Shown: one piece after another, positions 15,771 through 25,286 of the stretch | How positions within the stretch are numbered: the first letter of the stretch is position 1 | Layout of the letters: each line of letters starts with the position of its first letter | Assembly (NCBI GenBank): GCA_021200935.1 | Contig: JAJQFY010000197.1 | Coordinates: 1-34,637 of the forward strand | Direction: 5' to 3' | DNA: 34,637 nucleotides | From: Oscillospiraceae bacterium | Lineage (GTDB): Bacteria; Bacillota; Clostridia; Oscillospirales; Oscillospiraceae | The notes under the pieces: model-generated | What the model was told of the DNA's origin: nothing | The model's database searches: none | The model's input: only the letters and a program-made list of their open reading frames with translations | Translations under genes and position numbers: made by a program

Positions 15771-16376
15771 TTACTTCATCATATTCCGCAGCGCTGCCCG
15801 GATGGCGTCCTCCAGAGACAGGTTCTCCAGATCCAGTCCCCGCAGGGCGGCGGTACATTCCGCCCGGCTGTAGCCAAGCACAGTCAGGGCGGAGGTCACG
15901 TCCGCCAGCTTGGAATGGCCCTCCTCCCCCGCCGGGACATAGGGAGTGCTCTCCGGCAGGAACAGCTCCGGGGCCTGCTTTTTCAGCTTGTCCTTCAGCT
16001 CCAGGATAATGCGCTGGGCCAGGCGCTTTCCAACCCCCGCGGCGGCGGTCAGGGCCTTCTCGTCGTCTGTCAGCACCGCCATGCTGACGCCCTCCGGCGT
16101 GTTGACAGACAAAATCGCCAGGGCCGCCCTTGGCCCCACGCCGGAAACGGCCAGCAGCATTTCAAAGCAGCGCTTTTCCGCGATGGTTCCAAAGCCATAC
16201 AGGTCGAAGGCGTCCTCCCGTATCTGCTCGCTGATGTACAGCTTCGCCTGAGCGCCCCGGCTCAGACGTCCCATGGTGTTCGCGGTCACGTTCACGGCAA
16301 AGCCCACGCCGCCGCAGTCTATCACGGCCAGATTTGGCTCCACATCGGTGACAGTCCCTGTCAAATGGTAGAACAT
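15771..16376 (-). CDS. ruvA: Holliday junction DNA helicase RuvA
   Basis: MFYHLTGTVTDVEPNLAVIDCGGVGFAVNV; VSGVGPRAALAILS; GVGKRLAQRIILELKDKL. Confidence 0.97.
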   Translation of the reverse strand: MFYHLTGTVTDVEPNLAVIDCGGVGFAVNVTANTMGRLSRGAQAKLYISEQIREDAFDLYGFGTIAEKRCFEMLLAVSGVGPRAALAILSVNTPEGVSMAVLTDDEKALTAAAGVGKRLAQRIILELKDKLKKQAPELFLPESTPYVPAGEEGHSKLADVTSALTVLGYSRAECTAALRGLDLENLSLEDAIRAALRNMMK

Positions 16377-16876
16377 ACGTCGCTCTCTCCTTCCCCGGTC
16401 AGGGCGCTCGTTCGGCTCCTGGCGTGGCATATGGCCAGGGCCAGGGCGTCTGCCGCATCGTCCGGCCTGGGGGGCTTGGACATTTGCAGCAGCTTCTGTG
16501 TCATATAGATGACCTGCCGCTTCTGCGCCCCGCCGTAGCCCACCACAGCCTGCTTGACCTGCATAGGCGTGTACTCAAAGACAGGCACGCCGCTTCGGTA
16601 GGCGCTGAGCAGGATAACCCCCCGCCCGTGGGCCACAGAAATGCCGGTGGTGATGTTCTTGGAGAAGAACAGCTCCTCCACCGCGATCTCCGCCGGGGCA
16701 AAGGTGACAATGATTTCGTTCAGGTCGTTGTATATCATGTCAAGCCTTGGGGACAGGGCCGTGTTGGGAGGCGTGGTGATGACCCCGCAGGCCACATAGG
16801 TGTTTCTGCCCCGCTCCGCGTCGATAACGCCGAAGCCCACCGTCCCAATGCCCGGATCAATGCCTAAAATTCTCAT
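16361..16876 (-). CDS. ruvC: Crossover junction endodeoxyribonuclease RuvC
   Basis: MRILGIDPGIGTVGFGVID; AVEELFFSKNITTGISVAHGRG. Confidence 0.97.
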   Translation of the reverse strand: MRILGIDPGIGTVGFGVIDAERGRNTYVACGVITTPPNTALSPRLDMIYNDLNEIIVTFAPAEIAVEELFFSKNITTGISVAHGRGVILLSAYRSGVPVFEYTPMQVKQAVVGYGGAQKRQVIYMTQKLLQMSKPPRPDDAADALALAICHARSRTSALTGEGESDVCSTI

Positions 16877-17793
16877 GGTGCTTCCGCCGCCATCCGGGCG
16901 AAATACGCCTGCGTTTCCCGAATGTCCCGCTGTATTTGCTCCCCAAGGGCCTCCGGCGTGGAAAAACGGGTCTCCTCCCGCAGAAATTTCAAAAATTCCA
17001 GCCGCACCTGCGAGCCGTAAAGGCAGCCGTCAAAGTCCAGAATATTGGATTCCACCGTCACATGGCCGTCGCTGTCAAAGGTAGGACGCACCCCCACGTT
17101 TGTCACCGCTGCCTTAGGCCCCTCCGCCAGCCAGACGCGGGTGGCGTAGACGCCGTGCCTCGGCTCAAGCACCCCCTCCGGGATGCGGGTGTTGATGGTA
17201 GGCGCTCCAATGCTTCGTCCAATTTTATAGCCATAGCCCACCGTGTCCGTCAGTGTGTGGGGGTGGCCCAGATACAGGGCGGCCCGTTCCATATCCCCTG
17301 CCGCCACCAGCTTGCGGATATAGGTGGAGCTGACCACCACGCCGTCCACGACGACCTTCTCCACAATATCGCAGCCAAGGCCGTTTTTTTCGCACCAGTC
17401 GGCGATTTTATCTGAGGTTCCCTCGCCTCTCCAGCCGCAGGAAAAATCCCGCCCCATGACCAAATGAACGGCTCTCAGGTCATCCTTTACAGAGCGGAGA
17501 AACGCCTCCCAGGGCATCTGCATAAACCGGCGGTCAAAATGGAGCATGATAATGTCGTCTATACCCCCTATGCGGGAGATAAGCCCCCTGCGGTCGGCCA
17601 CGCTGCCCAGCAGCGGCACCTCCTCCCCGCGGACGAGAGTGTCCGGGTGGGCGTCGAAGGATATGACCGCCGGCCTCGCGCCGGTCTCGGCAGCCCGCTC
17701 CACGGTCTTTTTCATCAGCGCCTGATGGCCCAGGTGTACGCCGTCGAAAAAGCCCAGGGCCACCACCCGCTTCATGCTGCTTGTTTCATTCAC
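16873..17793 (-). CDS. ribF: Bifunctional riboflavin kinase/FAD synthetase
   Basis: VVALGFFDGVHLGHQALM; ILDFDGCLYGSQVRLEFLKFLREETRF. Confidence 0.96.
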   Translation of the reverse strand: MNETSSMKRVVALGFFDGVHLGHQALMKKTVERAAETGARPAVISFDAHPDTLVRGEEVPLLGSVADRRGLISRIGGIDDIIMLHFDRRFMQMPWEAFLRSVKDDLRAVHLVMGRDFSCGWRGEGTSDKIADWCEKNGLGCDIVEKVVVDGVVVSSTYIRKLVAAGDMERAALYLGHPHTLTDTVGYGYKIGRSIGAPTINTRIPEGVLEPRHGVYATRVWLAEGPKAAVTNVGVRPTFDSDGHVTVESNILDFDGCLYGSQVRLEFLKFLREETRFSTPEALGEQIQRDIRETQAYFARMAAEAP

Positions 17794-18484
17794 GGCCTGC
17801 CGCCTCCCCTGTTAAAAGCGTCAGCGGGAGAATGTATTTCTCCGGGGCCTCTCGTATCTCCTCCAGGGTGTGCGCCTGGGAAATATGAAAGCTGCCGACC
17901 CGTGTGCGGCGCAGGGCGCTCATGCAGCCGCCGCAGCCCAAGGCATCCCCAATGCTGTCGCAGAGGGTGCGGATATAAGTACCCTTGGAGCATTCGATTA
18001 TAAGGCCCCAGTCCCCATTTTCATCCTGTTCCGTCAGCTCCAGGCGATAGATGGTGACAGGCCGCGGGTCGCGGTGAACCTCCCCGCCCCGGCGGGCAAT
18101 CTCATAGAGCTTTTTGCCGCGAATCTTTATGGCGGAATACATGGGCGGCGTCTGCAAAATATCCCCCCGCAGGGCCGCCAGCGCAGGCTCTATCTCCGCC
18201 GCTGTCAGGGTCTGCTCCTGCTGCGCCAGCACATTTCCCCATATATCCTGGGTGTCTGTCCTGACCCCCAGGCGTAGACGGGCGTGATATTCCTTTTTGT
18301 CGTTTTCCGCGTATTTCGCGGCCTTTGTCCCCTTCCCGGTCAGAACGACCAGAAGGCCGGTGGCATTGGGATCCAGGGTGCCGGTGTGGCCGATATGCTT
18401 TTCATGCAGCACACCCCGCAGATGGGCGCATACGTCCATGCTTGTCCACTCCGCGGGCTTGTCTACCAGGAGAATCCCGTCCAT
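17786..18484 (-). CDS. truB: tRNA pseudouridine(55) synthase
   Basis: [43 protein letters not shown]. Start set at 18484. Confidence 0.97.
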   Translation of the reverse strand: MDGILLVDKPAEWTSMDVCAHLRGVLHEKHIGHTGTLDPNATGLLVVLTGKGTKAAKYAENDKKEYHARLRLGVRTDTQDIWGNVLAQQEQTLTAAEIEPALAALRGDILQTPPMYSAIKIRGKKLYEIARRGGEVHRDPRPVTIYRLELTEQDENGDWGLIIECSKGTYIRTLCDSIGDALGCGGCMSALRRTRVGSFHISQAHTLEEIREAPEKYILPLTLLTGEAAGRE

Positions 18485-19431
18485 TATAACGCCTCCAAAA
18501 TCTCCCGCACCAGAATGTCGCGGGCCTCCTCCGGCCCGGCGTCGATGGTACAGCCGGAGGCCATGCGGTGGCCGCCGCCCCCGTGAAGGGCGCAAATGGC
18601 GGAGGAATCAAACATCGGCCCGCTTCGCAGGCTGATTTTACAGTGGCACGGCTTCATCTCCCGAATGGTGACGGAAACCCGGCTTCCAGCCACCCGGCCA
18701 GCCAGGGATGCCAGGTCGTCGCAGTCGTCCTCCGTTGCGCCGGAGCTCTCCATCATGTCCAGGGTGACAGTCGCCACCGTCACGGACTTATCAGGCCCAA
18801 ACCGCCGCAGGCCCGCGAATATCATTCCCTCCAGCGTCAGCCTTGCAAAGGAGGTGGCCCGGAAAAGCTGGATGTTGAGCTGCTTATGGTCGGCCCCCGC
18901 CTCGATAAGCTGGGCAGCGGCCCGATGAGTCTCCGCCGTGGTATTGGCGTAGACAAAGCAGCCGCAGTCCGTGCTGACGGCCATATACAGAAGGTCTGCC
19001 TCGTCCTTATCCGGGCCGCCGAGCATTTCATTGGCGAGCTGCAAAATAATTTCCCCGCAGGAGGCTTTATTCGGCTGGCACAGCAGGTTTTCCGCGTACC
19101 CGGTATTGGTGGGGTGGTGGTCGATACAAAGGTTCACGGCGCCGCCGCGGAAGCTCTTGGGAAACAAATTCTCCGCCGCCAGGTCTATGGTGACAACGCA
19201 GTCCGGGGTAAAGCCGACGGGGGCGATATAGGGCGCCGTCCAGCGGCTGTAGCGCTCCGTGGTCTCCGGGTTATTGTACACAAAGGCGGTTTTACCCATG
19301 CGGCGGAGCATATGACAAAGGGCGGCGGCACTTCCAAGCGTGTCGCCGTCCGGGTGGATATGCGTCACCAGCAAATATCCGTCGTGTTCGTTCAGATAGG
19401 TTATACAGTCATTCAGTGTCATCATCGTCAT
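18484..19431 (-). CDS. nrnA: DHH/DHHA1 phosphoesterase, NrnA-type nanoRNase/pAp phosphatase
   Basis: [36 protein letters not shown]. Confidence 0.9.
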   Translation of the reverse strand: MTMMTLNDCITYLNEHDGYLLVTHIHPDGDTLGSAAALCHMLRRMGKTAFVYNNPETTERYSRWTAPYIAPVGFTPDCVVTIDLAAENLFPKSFRGGAVNLCIDHHPTNTGYAENLLCQPNKASCGEIILQLANEMLGGPDKDEADLLYMAVSTDCGCFVYANTTAETHRAAAQLIEAGADHKQLNIQLFRATSFARLTLEGMIFAGLRRFGPDKSVTVATVTLDMMESSGATEDDCDDLASLAGRVAGSRVSVTIREMKPCHCKISLRSGPMFDSSAICALHGGGGHRMASGCTIDAGPEEARDILVREILEAL

Positions 19432-19777
19432 GTCGAATGTCCAAATCGCTGATAATGCGGTTGATATAGGCCCCGTGGGCGATGGAATCATCTAGCTGAA
19501 AGGTCAGCTCCGGGGTGTAGCGCAGATCCAGGCTCCGGCCCAGCTCCCGCCGCAGATATCCCGCGACGGAGCGCAGCCCCCGCAGCATTTCCTTTTCGTT
19601 AAATTCCCCCAGGACGCTCACATATACCTTGCAGTAGCGAAGGTCTCTCGTGGTCTCTGTGTGGGTGATTGTCACCATGGCTCCCTGCTGGATGCGGGGG
19701 TCTTTTACCTCCCGCAGCTTCTCCGCAAGGACACGGCGAATGTCATCGTTGATTCTGTCAATATGATAATTAGGCAT
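19409..19777 (-). CDS. rbfA: Ribosome-binding factor A
   Basis: [23 protein letters not shown]...[10 protein letters not shown]. Confidence 0.96.
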   Translation of the reverse strand: MPNYHIDRINDDIRRVLAEKLREVKDPRIQQGAMVTITHTETTRDLRYCKVYVSVLGEFNEKEMLRGLRSVAGYLRRELGRSLDLRYTPELTFQLDDSIAHGAYINRIISDLDIRHDDDDTE

Positions 19778-22157
19778 TAATCTGCTCCATGATAAAGCAC
19801 TCTATCACGTCAAGCTCCTTGATATCATTGCATTTTTCCACCTGCATACCGCACTCATAGCCGGAGGCTACCTCGCGGACGTCGTCCTTGAAGCGGCGCA
19901 GGGAGGCCAGATTGCCCTCGAACACCACAATGTTGTCCCGCAGGACGCGAACCTGGCAGTTGCGCTGAATCTTGCCGTCCAGCACATAGCAGCCGCAGAC
20001 GGTACCCACCTTGGATACCTTGTAGGTCTGGCGAACCTCGGCGTGGCCGATGATCTTCTCCTGGAATTTCGGGGCCAGCATACCCTTCATGGCGGACTCG
20101 ATCTCGTTGATGCAGTCGTAAATTACCCGATAGAGCCGAATGTCCACATCGGAGCGGGCGGCGTTGTCCCTGGCGGCGTTGTCAGGCCGAACGTTGAAGC
20201 CCACGATGACCGCGTTGGAGGTGGAGGCCAGCATGACGTCCGACTCGTTGATAGCGCCCACGGCGCAGTGAATGACCTTGACACGAACCTCCTCGTTGGA
20301 GAGCTTTTCCAGGGACGCCTTCACCGCCTCGGCGCTGCCCTTTACGTCGGCCTTGACGATGATGTTGAAGTCCTTCATCTCTCCCTGCTGGATGCGGGCA
20401 AAAAGGTCGTCCAGAGAAACCTTCTTGGGGGCGGAACCGGCGGACTGCTTTGCCTTTTCCTTCCGCTCCTCCACCAGCTCGCGGGCCATGCGCTCATCCG
20501 CCACGGCGTTGAACACGTCCCCGGCGTTGGGTACCTCGCTCATACCGGCAATCTCCACCGGCACGGAGGGTCCGGCCTCGGTCACGCGCTGACCCTTGTC
20601 GTTTGTCATGGCGCGGACACGGCCTACGGCGGTACCGGCGATGATAACGTCGCCCTGCTTCAGGGTGCCGTTTTGCACCAGCACGGTCATAATGGGGCCG
20701 CGGCCCTTATCCAGCCGGGCCTCGATAACAGCGCCGCTGGCAGCCCGGTCGGGATTGGCCCGCAGGCCCAGCATTTCCGTTTGCAGGGCCAGCATTTCCA
20801 GTAAATCCTCAACGCCCTCGCCGGTCTTGGCGGAAATCGGGCAGATGATGGTGTCGCCGCCCCACTCCTCCGGGACAAGCTCGTATTCCGTGAGCTGCTG
20901 CTTGACACGCTCAGGGTTCGCGCCGGGCATATCCATCTTGTTGATAGCCACCACAATAGGGATGTTGGCGGCTTTGGCGTGGTTAATGGACTCGATGGTC
21001 TGAGGCTTGATGCCCTCCGTAGCCGCCACCACCAGGATGGCGACATCTGTCACCATGGCGCCCCGGGCGCGCATGGAGGTGAACGCCTCGTGGCCGGGGG
21101 TGTCCAGGAAGGTGATGGGCGCGCCGTTAATATCCACCACATAGGCGCCGATGGCCTGGGTAATGCCGCCGGCCTCCCCCTCTGCTACGCGGGTGTGGCG
21201 GATGTAGTCCAAAAGCGAGGTCTTGCCGTGGTCAACGTGGCCCATGACAACCACCACCGGGGCGCGGGGCTTCAGCTCCTCCTCCGTGTCCACATGGTCG
21301 TCAATCAGCCGCTCTTCCATGGTAACGACCACCTCATGCTCCACCTTGCAGTTAAACTCCATCGCCACCAGGGCAGCGGTGTCATAGTCTATTGTGTCCG
21401 GGAGACTGGCCATTACTCCCATGTGAACCAGCTTGCGGACAACCTCCGCGCCACTCTTTTTCATGCGAACAGCCAGCTCCTGCACGGATATCTCGTCGGG
21501 AATCTGCACGCGGGTGGGGGCTTTTTTGGCAATCTCAAGCTGGAGGCGCTGCATTTTCTCCCGCTCCTCCTGGCGGCGCTTGGCGCTGCTGGAGGGGGCG
21601 GAACTGCTGCGCTTGTTGCGGTTGCCGATTTTCTCCTTGCCCCGCTTCATCTTGTCCGCCTTGTCTCCCGCCATGCGGTCAAAGCGTTCGTCGTACTTGG
21701 AAAGGTTCGTGGCCACAGAGCCTCTGGTGTCCACGACCTTCTTCTGCGGCACCTGCCTGGGAACATGGGGCTTTTCCGCTTTGGCCTGCTTGCTCTGGCT
21801 CTGACCCTGATTCTGTCCTTGTCCCTGGTTCTGGCTTTGATTTTGGTTCTGCTTTTGCTTCTGAGTGTTGGAAGCCGCGCCATTGCCGGATTTTTGGGCA
21901 GACTGAGACTGACCTCCCTTCTGAGAGGACTTCTTCTCTTCCTTTTTGGGGGTCGTGTCCGCATAGACCTCCGCGATGCTCTCGACCTGGTTGTGCTGGG
22001 TCATGTACTCAAAGATGATGCTCAGCTCCTCATCCTCCAAAACCTGCATATGGTTCTTGGGTGTGGTGGCGTACTGGGTCAGGATCTCTGTGATGACCTT
22101 GGAGGTAACGCCAAAGTCCTTGGCCACTTCATGCACACGGTATTTGATCAAGCTCAT
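19770..22157 (-). CDS. infB: Translation initiation factor IF-2
   Basis: [58 protein letters not shown]. Confidence 0.98.
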   Translation of the reverse strand: MSLIKYRVHEVAKDFGVTSKVITEILTQYATTPKNHMQVLEDEELSIIFEYMTQHNQVESIAEVYADTTPKKEEKKSSQKGGQSQSAQKSGNGAASNTQKQKQNQNQSQNQGQGQNQGQSQSKQAKAEKPHVPRQVPQKKVVDTRGSVATNLSKYDERFDRMAGDKADKMKRGKEKIGNRNKRSSSAPSSSAKRRQEEREKMQRLQLEIAKKAPTRVQIPDEISVQELAVRMKKSGAEVVRKLVHMGVMASLPDTIDYDTAALVAMEFNCKVEHEVVVTMEERLIDDHVDTEEELKPRAPVVVVMGHVDHGKTSLLDYIRHTRVAEGEAGGITQAIGAYVVDINGAPITFLDTPGHEAFTSMRARGAMVTDVAILVVAATEGIKPQTIESINHAKAANIPIVVAINKMDMPGANPERVKQQLTEYELVPEEWGGDTIICPISAKTGEGVEDLLEMLALQTEMLGLRANPDRAASGAVIEARLDKGRGPIMTVLVQNGTLKQGDVIIAGTAVGRVRAMTNDKGQRVTEAGPSVPVEIAGMSEVPNAGDVFNAVADERMARELVEERKEKAKQSAGSAPKKVSLDDLFARIQQGEMKDFNIIVKADVKGSAEAVKASLEKLSNEEVRVKVIHCAVGAINESDVMLASTSNAVIVGFNVRPDNAARDNAARSDVDIRLYRVIYDCINEIESAMKGMLAPKFQEKIIGHAEVRQTYKVSKVGTVCGCYVLDGKIQRNCQVRVLRDNIVVFEGNLASLRRFKDDVREVASGYECGMQVEKCNDIKELDVIECFIMEQINA

Positions 22158-22184
22158 ATTCGCTCCTCCTGTTCCTGGGATTTC

Positions 22185-22496
22185 CTACGATTCCTTTCTG
22201 GCGGCCTCCGCAAAGGCCCTTGCAAGCCCATCGTCCCGCACGAGAACCAGGGCCACGGGATTGCTCCGCCCAATGGCGGCGGCAATCTCCGATTTTGTAT
22301 AGGCGGTTTTCACCAGCGCCATGGGGTGAAGCTCTGTCAGCTTCTGCGCCCGCAGCGCCGTATTCTGTCCGGCGTCCTGGGCAAGCACCAAAAGGCTGCC
22401 CTTTCCCCGCTGGACGCTGGTTTTAATATCCAGCTCTCCGATTCGCAGTTTTCCGGCCTTGGCGGCCAGGGCCAAATAACCAAGCGCCTTATCCAT
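22185..22496 (-). CDS. ylxQ: L7Ae/YlxQ-family RNA-binding protein
   Basis: MDKALGYLALAAKAGKLRIGELDIKTSVQRGKGSLLVLAQDAG; position between ylxR and infB. Confidence 0.85.
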   Translation of the reverse strand: MDKALGYLALAAKAGKLRIGELDIKTSVQRGKGSLLVLAQDAGQNTALRAQKLTELHPMALVKTAYTKSEIAAAIGRSNPVALVLVRDDGLARAFAEAARKES

Positions 22497-22755
22497 CGGC
22501 GCTGTCTCCGATGGCGGCGGCCAGGGCCTCATAGGTCTCCGGCGTTATCTCCACCGCCAGCATACGCTCCAGGGCGCGGCTTTTGCGTGCCTTTTCAAGG
22601 CAGGCCGTCTTTCGGCAGAGATACGCCCCGCGACCGGGGGCCTTTGCCTTCGCGTCCGCTATGACCTGACCGTCCGGTGTGCGGACGATGCGGATCAGCT
22701 CCTTTTTTGTGGCCCTGGCTCGGCAGCCGGCGCACATCCGCAGAGACTCAGCCAT
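22489..22755 (-). CDS. ylxR: YlxR-family RNA-binding protein
   Basis: RMCAGCRARATKKELIRIVRTPDG...GRGAYLCRKTACLEKA. Confidence 0.93.
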   Translation of the reverse strand: MAESLRMCAGCRARATKKELIRIVRTPDGQVIADAKAKAPGRGAYLCRKTACLEKARKSRALERMLAVEITPETYEALAAAIGDSADG

Positions 22756-22758
22756 GAC

Positions 22759-23811
22759 TCAGCCCTCGCTGGCGGGCTTAATGTCAATCTTTATGCCGGT
22801 CAGCTTCGCCGCCAGGCGGGCGTTCTGCCCCTCCTTGCCGATGGCGAGAGAGAGCTGTCCGTCCGGCACGATGACCCGGCAGGACTTGTCGTCGTCCTCC
22901 ATGATGACGTTCAAAACCTCCGCCGGGGACAGGGCCGCGGCCACATATTCCTCCGGGGTCTGGCTGTATTTTACAATATCTATTTTCTCGCCGCCCAGCT
23001 CATCCACAATGGTGGCTACCCGGCTGCCACGCGGCCCCACGCAGGCGCCAATGCAGTCCACGTCCGGGGCGGTACTCCATACGGCTACCTTGGTGCGGGA
23101 ACCGGCCTCGCGGGCGATGCTCATAATCTCCACGGTGCCGTCCGCGATTTCAGGAACCTCCAGCTCAAACAGCCCCTTTACAAGGCCGGGATGGGTGCGG
23201 CTGATAAGCACCTGCGGCCCGCGGGTGGACTTGCGAACCTCGATGACATAGACCTTCACCCGGTCGCCCTCCACCAGCTCCTCATTGGGAAGCTGCTCAT
23301 TAGTGGAAAGCAGCGCGTCCGTGTACTCGGCGTTGGAGCTTATCTTCATGGATATGCCGCCTGTCCGGGGGTCTATGCGGGATACCTCGCCGGTAAACAC
23401 CTCATGCTCCTTGGAGGTAAACTCGTCGTAAATAAGCCCACGCTCCGCCTCGCGTATGCCCTGGATGATGACCTGCTTCGCGGCCTGGGCCGCAATGCGG
23501 CCAAACTCCTTGGTGTTGACGGGAATGTGGATCTGGTCGCCCACCTTGGCCTTTTTCGCGATTTTGCGGGCCTGCTCCTCGGTCATCTCCGTGGCGGGGT
23601 TCTCTACCTCTTCTACGACATCGGTCAGGACGTACATATCAATTTTCTTTTTGACTTCGTCCAGCTCTACCACCACATTGTCCGCCGCGTCCGGGTTATC
23701 CTTGCGGAAGGCGGCCAGCATGGCCTGGTTGATTTTTTCGTACATATATTCACGGGGTATACCCTTTTCCCGCTCGATGTCCTCAATAGCGGCAAAAAAC
23801 TCGGCGTTCAT
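22759..23811 (-). CDS. nusA: Transcription termination/antitermination factor NusA
   Basis: ISRTHPGLVKGLFELEVPEIADGTVEIMSIAREAGSRTKVAV; CVGPRGSRV; IGKEGQNARLAAKLTG. Confidence 0.97.
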   Translation of the reverse strand: MNAEFFAAIEDIEREKGIPREYMYEKINQAMLAAFRKDNPDAADNVVVELDEVKKKIDMYVLTDVVEEVENPATEMTEEQARKIAKKAKVGDQIHIPVNTKEFGRIAAQAAKQVIIQGIREAERGLIYDEFTSKEHEVFTGEVSRIDPRTGGISMKISSNAEYTDALLSTNEQLPNEELVEGDRVKVYVIEVRKSTRGPQVLISRTHPGLVKGLFELEVPEIADGTVEIMSIAREAGSRTKVAVWSTAPDVDCIGACVGPRGSRVATIVDELGGEKIDIVKYSQTPEEYVAAALSPAEVLNVIMEDDDKSCRVIVPDGQLSLAIGKEGQNARLAAKLTGIKIDIKPASEG

Positions 23812-23848
23812 AGTGTCTCTCCTTCACGTTGTACTGTCATTATGATAA

Positions 23849-24310
23849 TTAGAAATCCATTTCCATACGCAGACGCACATTGGCAACCTGCTTTTCCTCA
23901 AAGCGATGCTCCTGCCCTCCGGCATCAACGGTTACGGCCCCGTCCTCATAAGCGGTCAGGGTACCCACCCACAGCTTCGAGCCGTCCACGGCGCTGTACA
24001 GCCGCACCTCTACCTTAGAGCCAAGAAAGCGCTGGAAATCAGAGGGCCGCTTCAAGGAGCGCTCGCACCCGGCGGAGCTGACCTCAAAGATATAGCTGTC
24101 CGGCACGGGGTCCTTTTCGTCCAAAATCGGATCCAATGCGCGGGAGACGGTCTCGCAGTCGTCCAGCGTCACGCCCTCCGGGCCGTCCAGATAGACACGC
24201 AGATATTTCTGCCCTGCCTCGGTAACATACTCCACGTCCCAAAGCTCCAAACCGGCCTGCTCCACAACGGGAAGGGCCAGATCCCAAACATTCTTTTCAA
24301 CACGATTCAT
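23849..24310 (-). CDS. rimP: Ribosome maturation factor RimP
   Basis: LELWDVEYVTEAGQKYLRVYLDGPEGVTLDDCETVSRALDPILDE; YIFEVSSAGCERSLKRPSDF. Start set at 24310. Confidence 0.95.
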   Translation of the reverse strand: MNRVEKNVWDLALPVVEQAGLELWDVEYVTEAGQKYLRVYLDGPEGVTLDDCETVSRALDPILDEKDPVPDSYIFEVSSAGCERSLKRPSDFQRFLGSKVEVRLYSAVDGSKLWVGTLTAYEDGAVTVDAGGQEHRFEEKQVANVRLRMEMDF

Positions 24311-24351
24311 AGTTATAATTTCCAGTTTTTGACAAATTCTTTTACACCAAG

Positions 24352-24376
24352 AAAAAGAGTGGGACACGACCCACTC
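24352..24376 (-). terminator. Terminator-like hairpin in the rimP-nusA leader (candidate attenuator)
   Basis: Minus strand GAGTGGG-TCGTGT-CCCACTC followed by TTTTTC, 5' of the rimP ATG. Confidence 0.75.
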
Positions 24377-24528
24377 CAGGAAAAGACCTTTACTATACTT
24401 GACTATACCATATTCCGGCCCACAAATCAAGACCTTTTTCATAAATTAAAGATAAGACGCTGGAACTGCTGTCTCGAAGTGGCACAAAAAGCGTTGGTTT
24501 GCCGCCGGGCAGCAAAGAGGGAAGTCAT

Positions 24529-25218
24529 TCAATCACTATCCAGCCGTTCCCGCAGCCGTTCCAGGGCTTTTTTCTCAATGCGGGAGACGTAGGAGCGGGA
24601 AATGCCCACAATTTGAGCCACCTCCCGCTGGGGCAGGGGCGGCTTTCCGTCCAGGCCATAGCGCAGACGGATAACCTGGGCCTCCCGCCCGGACAGGACG
24701 GCGTCCACCGCCTGCCGCACCTGAAGGGCAGCCTCCCGGCGGGACAGATCCTCCAGCATATCCTCCCCGTCCGCTATGGTGTCCAGCAGTGCCAGACCGT
24801 CCCCCTCCTCGTCTGAATCCAGGGCGTCGGACAAGGACACGTCCCCGGCGCTTTTCTTCTGACCCCGAAAGTGCATCAATATTTCGTTTTCTATACACTT
24901 GGAGGCGTAGGTGGCCAGACGAACGCCCTTGTCGGGCCGATAGGTGGACACCCCCTTTATCAGACCAATGGTGCCGATGGACACCAGATCCTCCGCGTCC
25001 GCGCTGGTGGTATAGTATTTTTTTATAATATGCATCACCAGCCGCAAATTATGTTCTATCAGTGTATTGCGGGCCTCCATATCCCCCGCCAGGGACTGTT
25101 CTATGCACCTGCGCTCCTCCTCCGGCTTCAATGGCCTGGGAAAGGACGAGGCGTTGTCTCCCATCCGCAGCATGACCAGGGCGCTGGAGACGAGAAGCAT
25201 AAATGTTGTGGATAGCAT
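24529..25218 (-). CDS. sigK: Sporulation sigma factor SigK (pro-sigma-K), uninterrupted
   Basis: Hydrophobic pro-sequence MLSTTFMLLVSSALVML; NTLIEHNLRLVMHIIKKYYTTSADAEDLVSIGTIGLIKGVSTY; CIENEILMHFR. Confidence 0.93.
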   Translation of the reverse strand: MLSTTFMLLVSSALVMLRMGDNASSFPRPLKPEEERRCIEQSLAGDMEARNTLIEHNLRLVMHIIKKYYTTSADAEDLVSIGTIGLIKGVSTYRPDKGVRLATYASKCIENEILMHFRGQKKSAGDVSLSDALDSDEEGDGLALLDTIADGEDMLEDLSRREAALQVRQAVDAVLSGREAQVIRLRYGLDGKPPLPQREVAQIVGISRSYVSRIEKKALERLRERLDSD

Positions 25219-25252
25219 AGCTGCATCAACCTCCCCAGCAGATTATGCTATC
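25211..25252 (-). other. Hairpin enclosing the sigK start codon, SD in the loop
   Basis: gatagcata (25211-25219) / tatgctatc (25244-25252), inner ctgc/gcag; minus loop TGGGGAGGTTGAT; the sigK ATG (25218-25216) is in the 3' arm. Confidence 0.6.
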
Positions 25253-25286
25253 TCTGTTTGTCCTGATTCGACTTTCTTCGGGGCAG

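Noticed and set aside
20979-22664. 561-aa plus-strand ORF
   Set aside because: Fully antisense to infB and ylxQ; Leu/His-rich composition typical of the reverse complement of a GC-rich gene; no recognisable domain.
24352-24376. Hairpin as the plain 3' terminator of sigK
   Set aside because: It lies about 150 nt past the sigK stop and downstream of a good candidate promoter, so a leader attenuator is preferred, though not proven.
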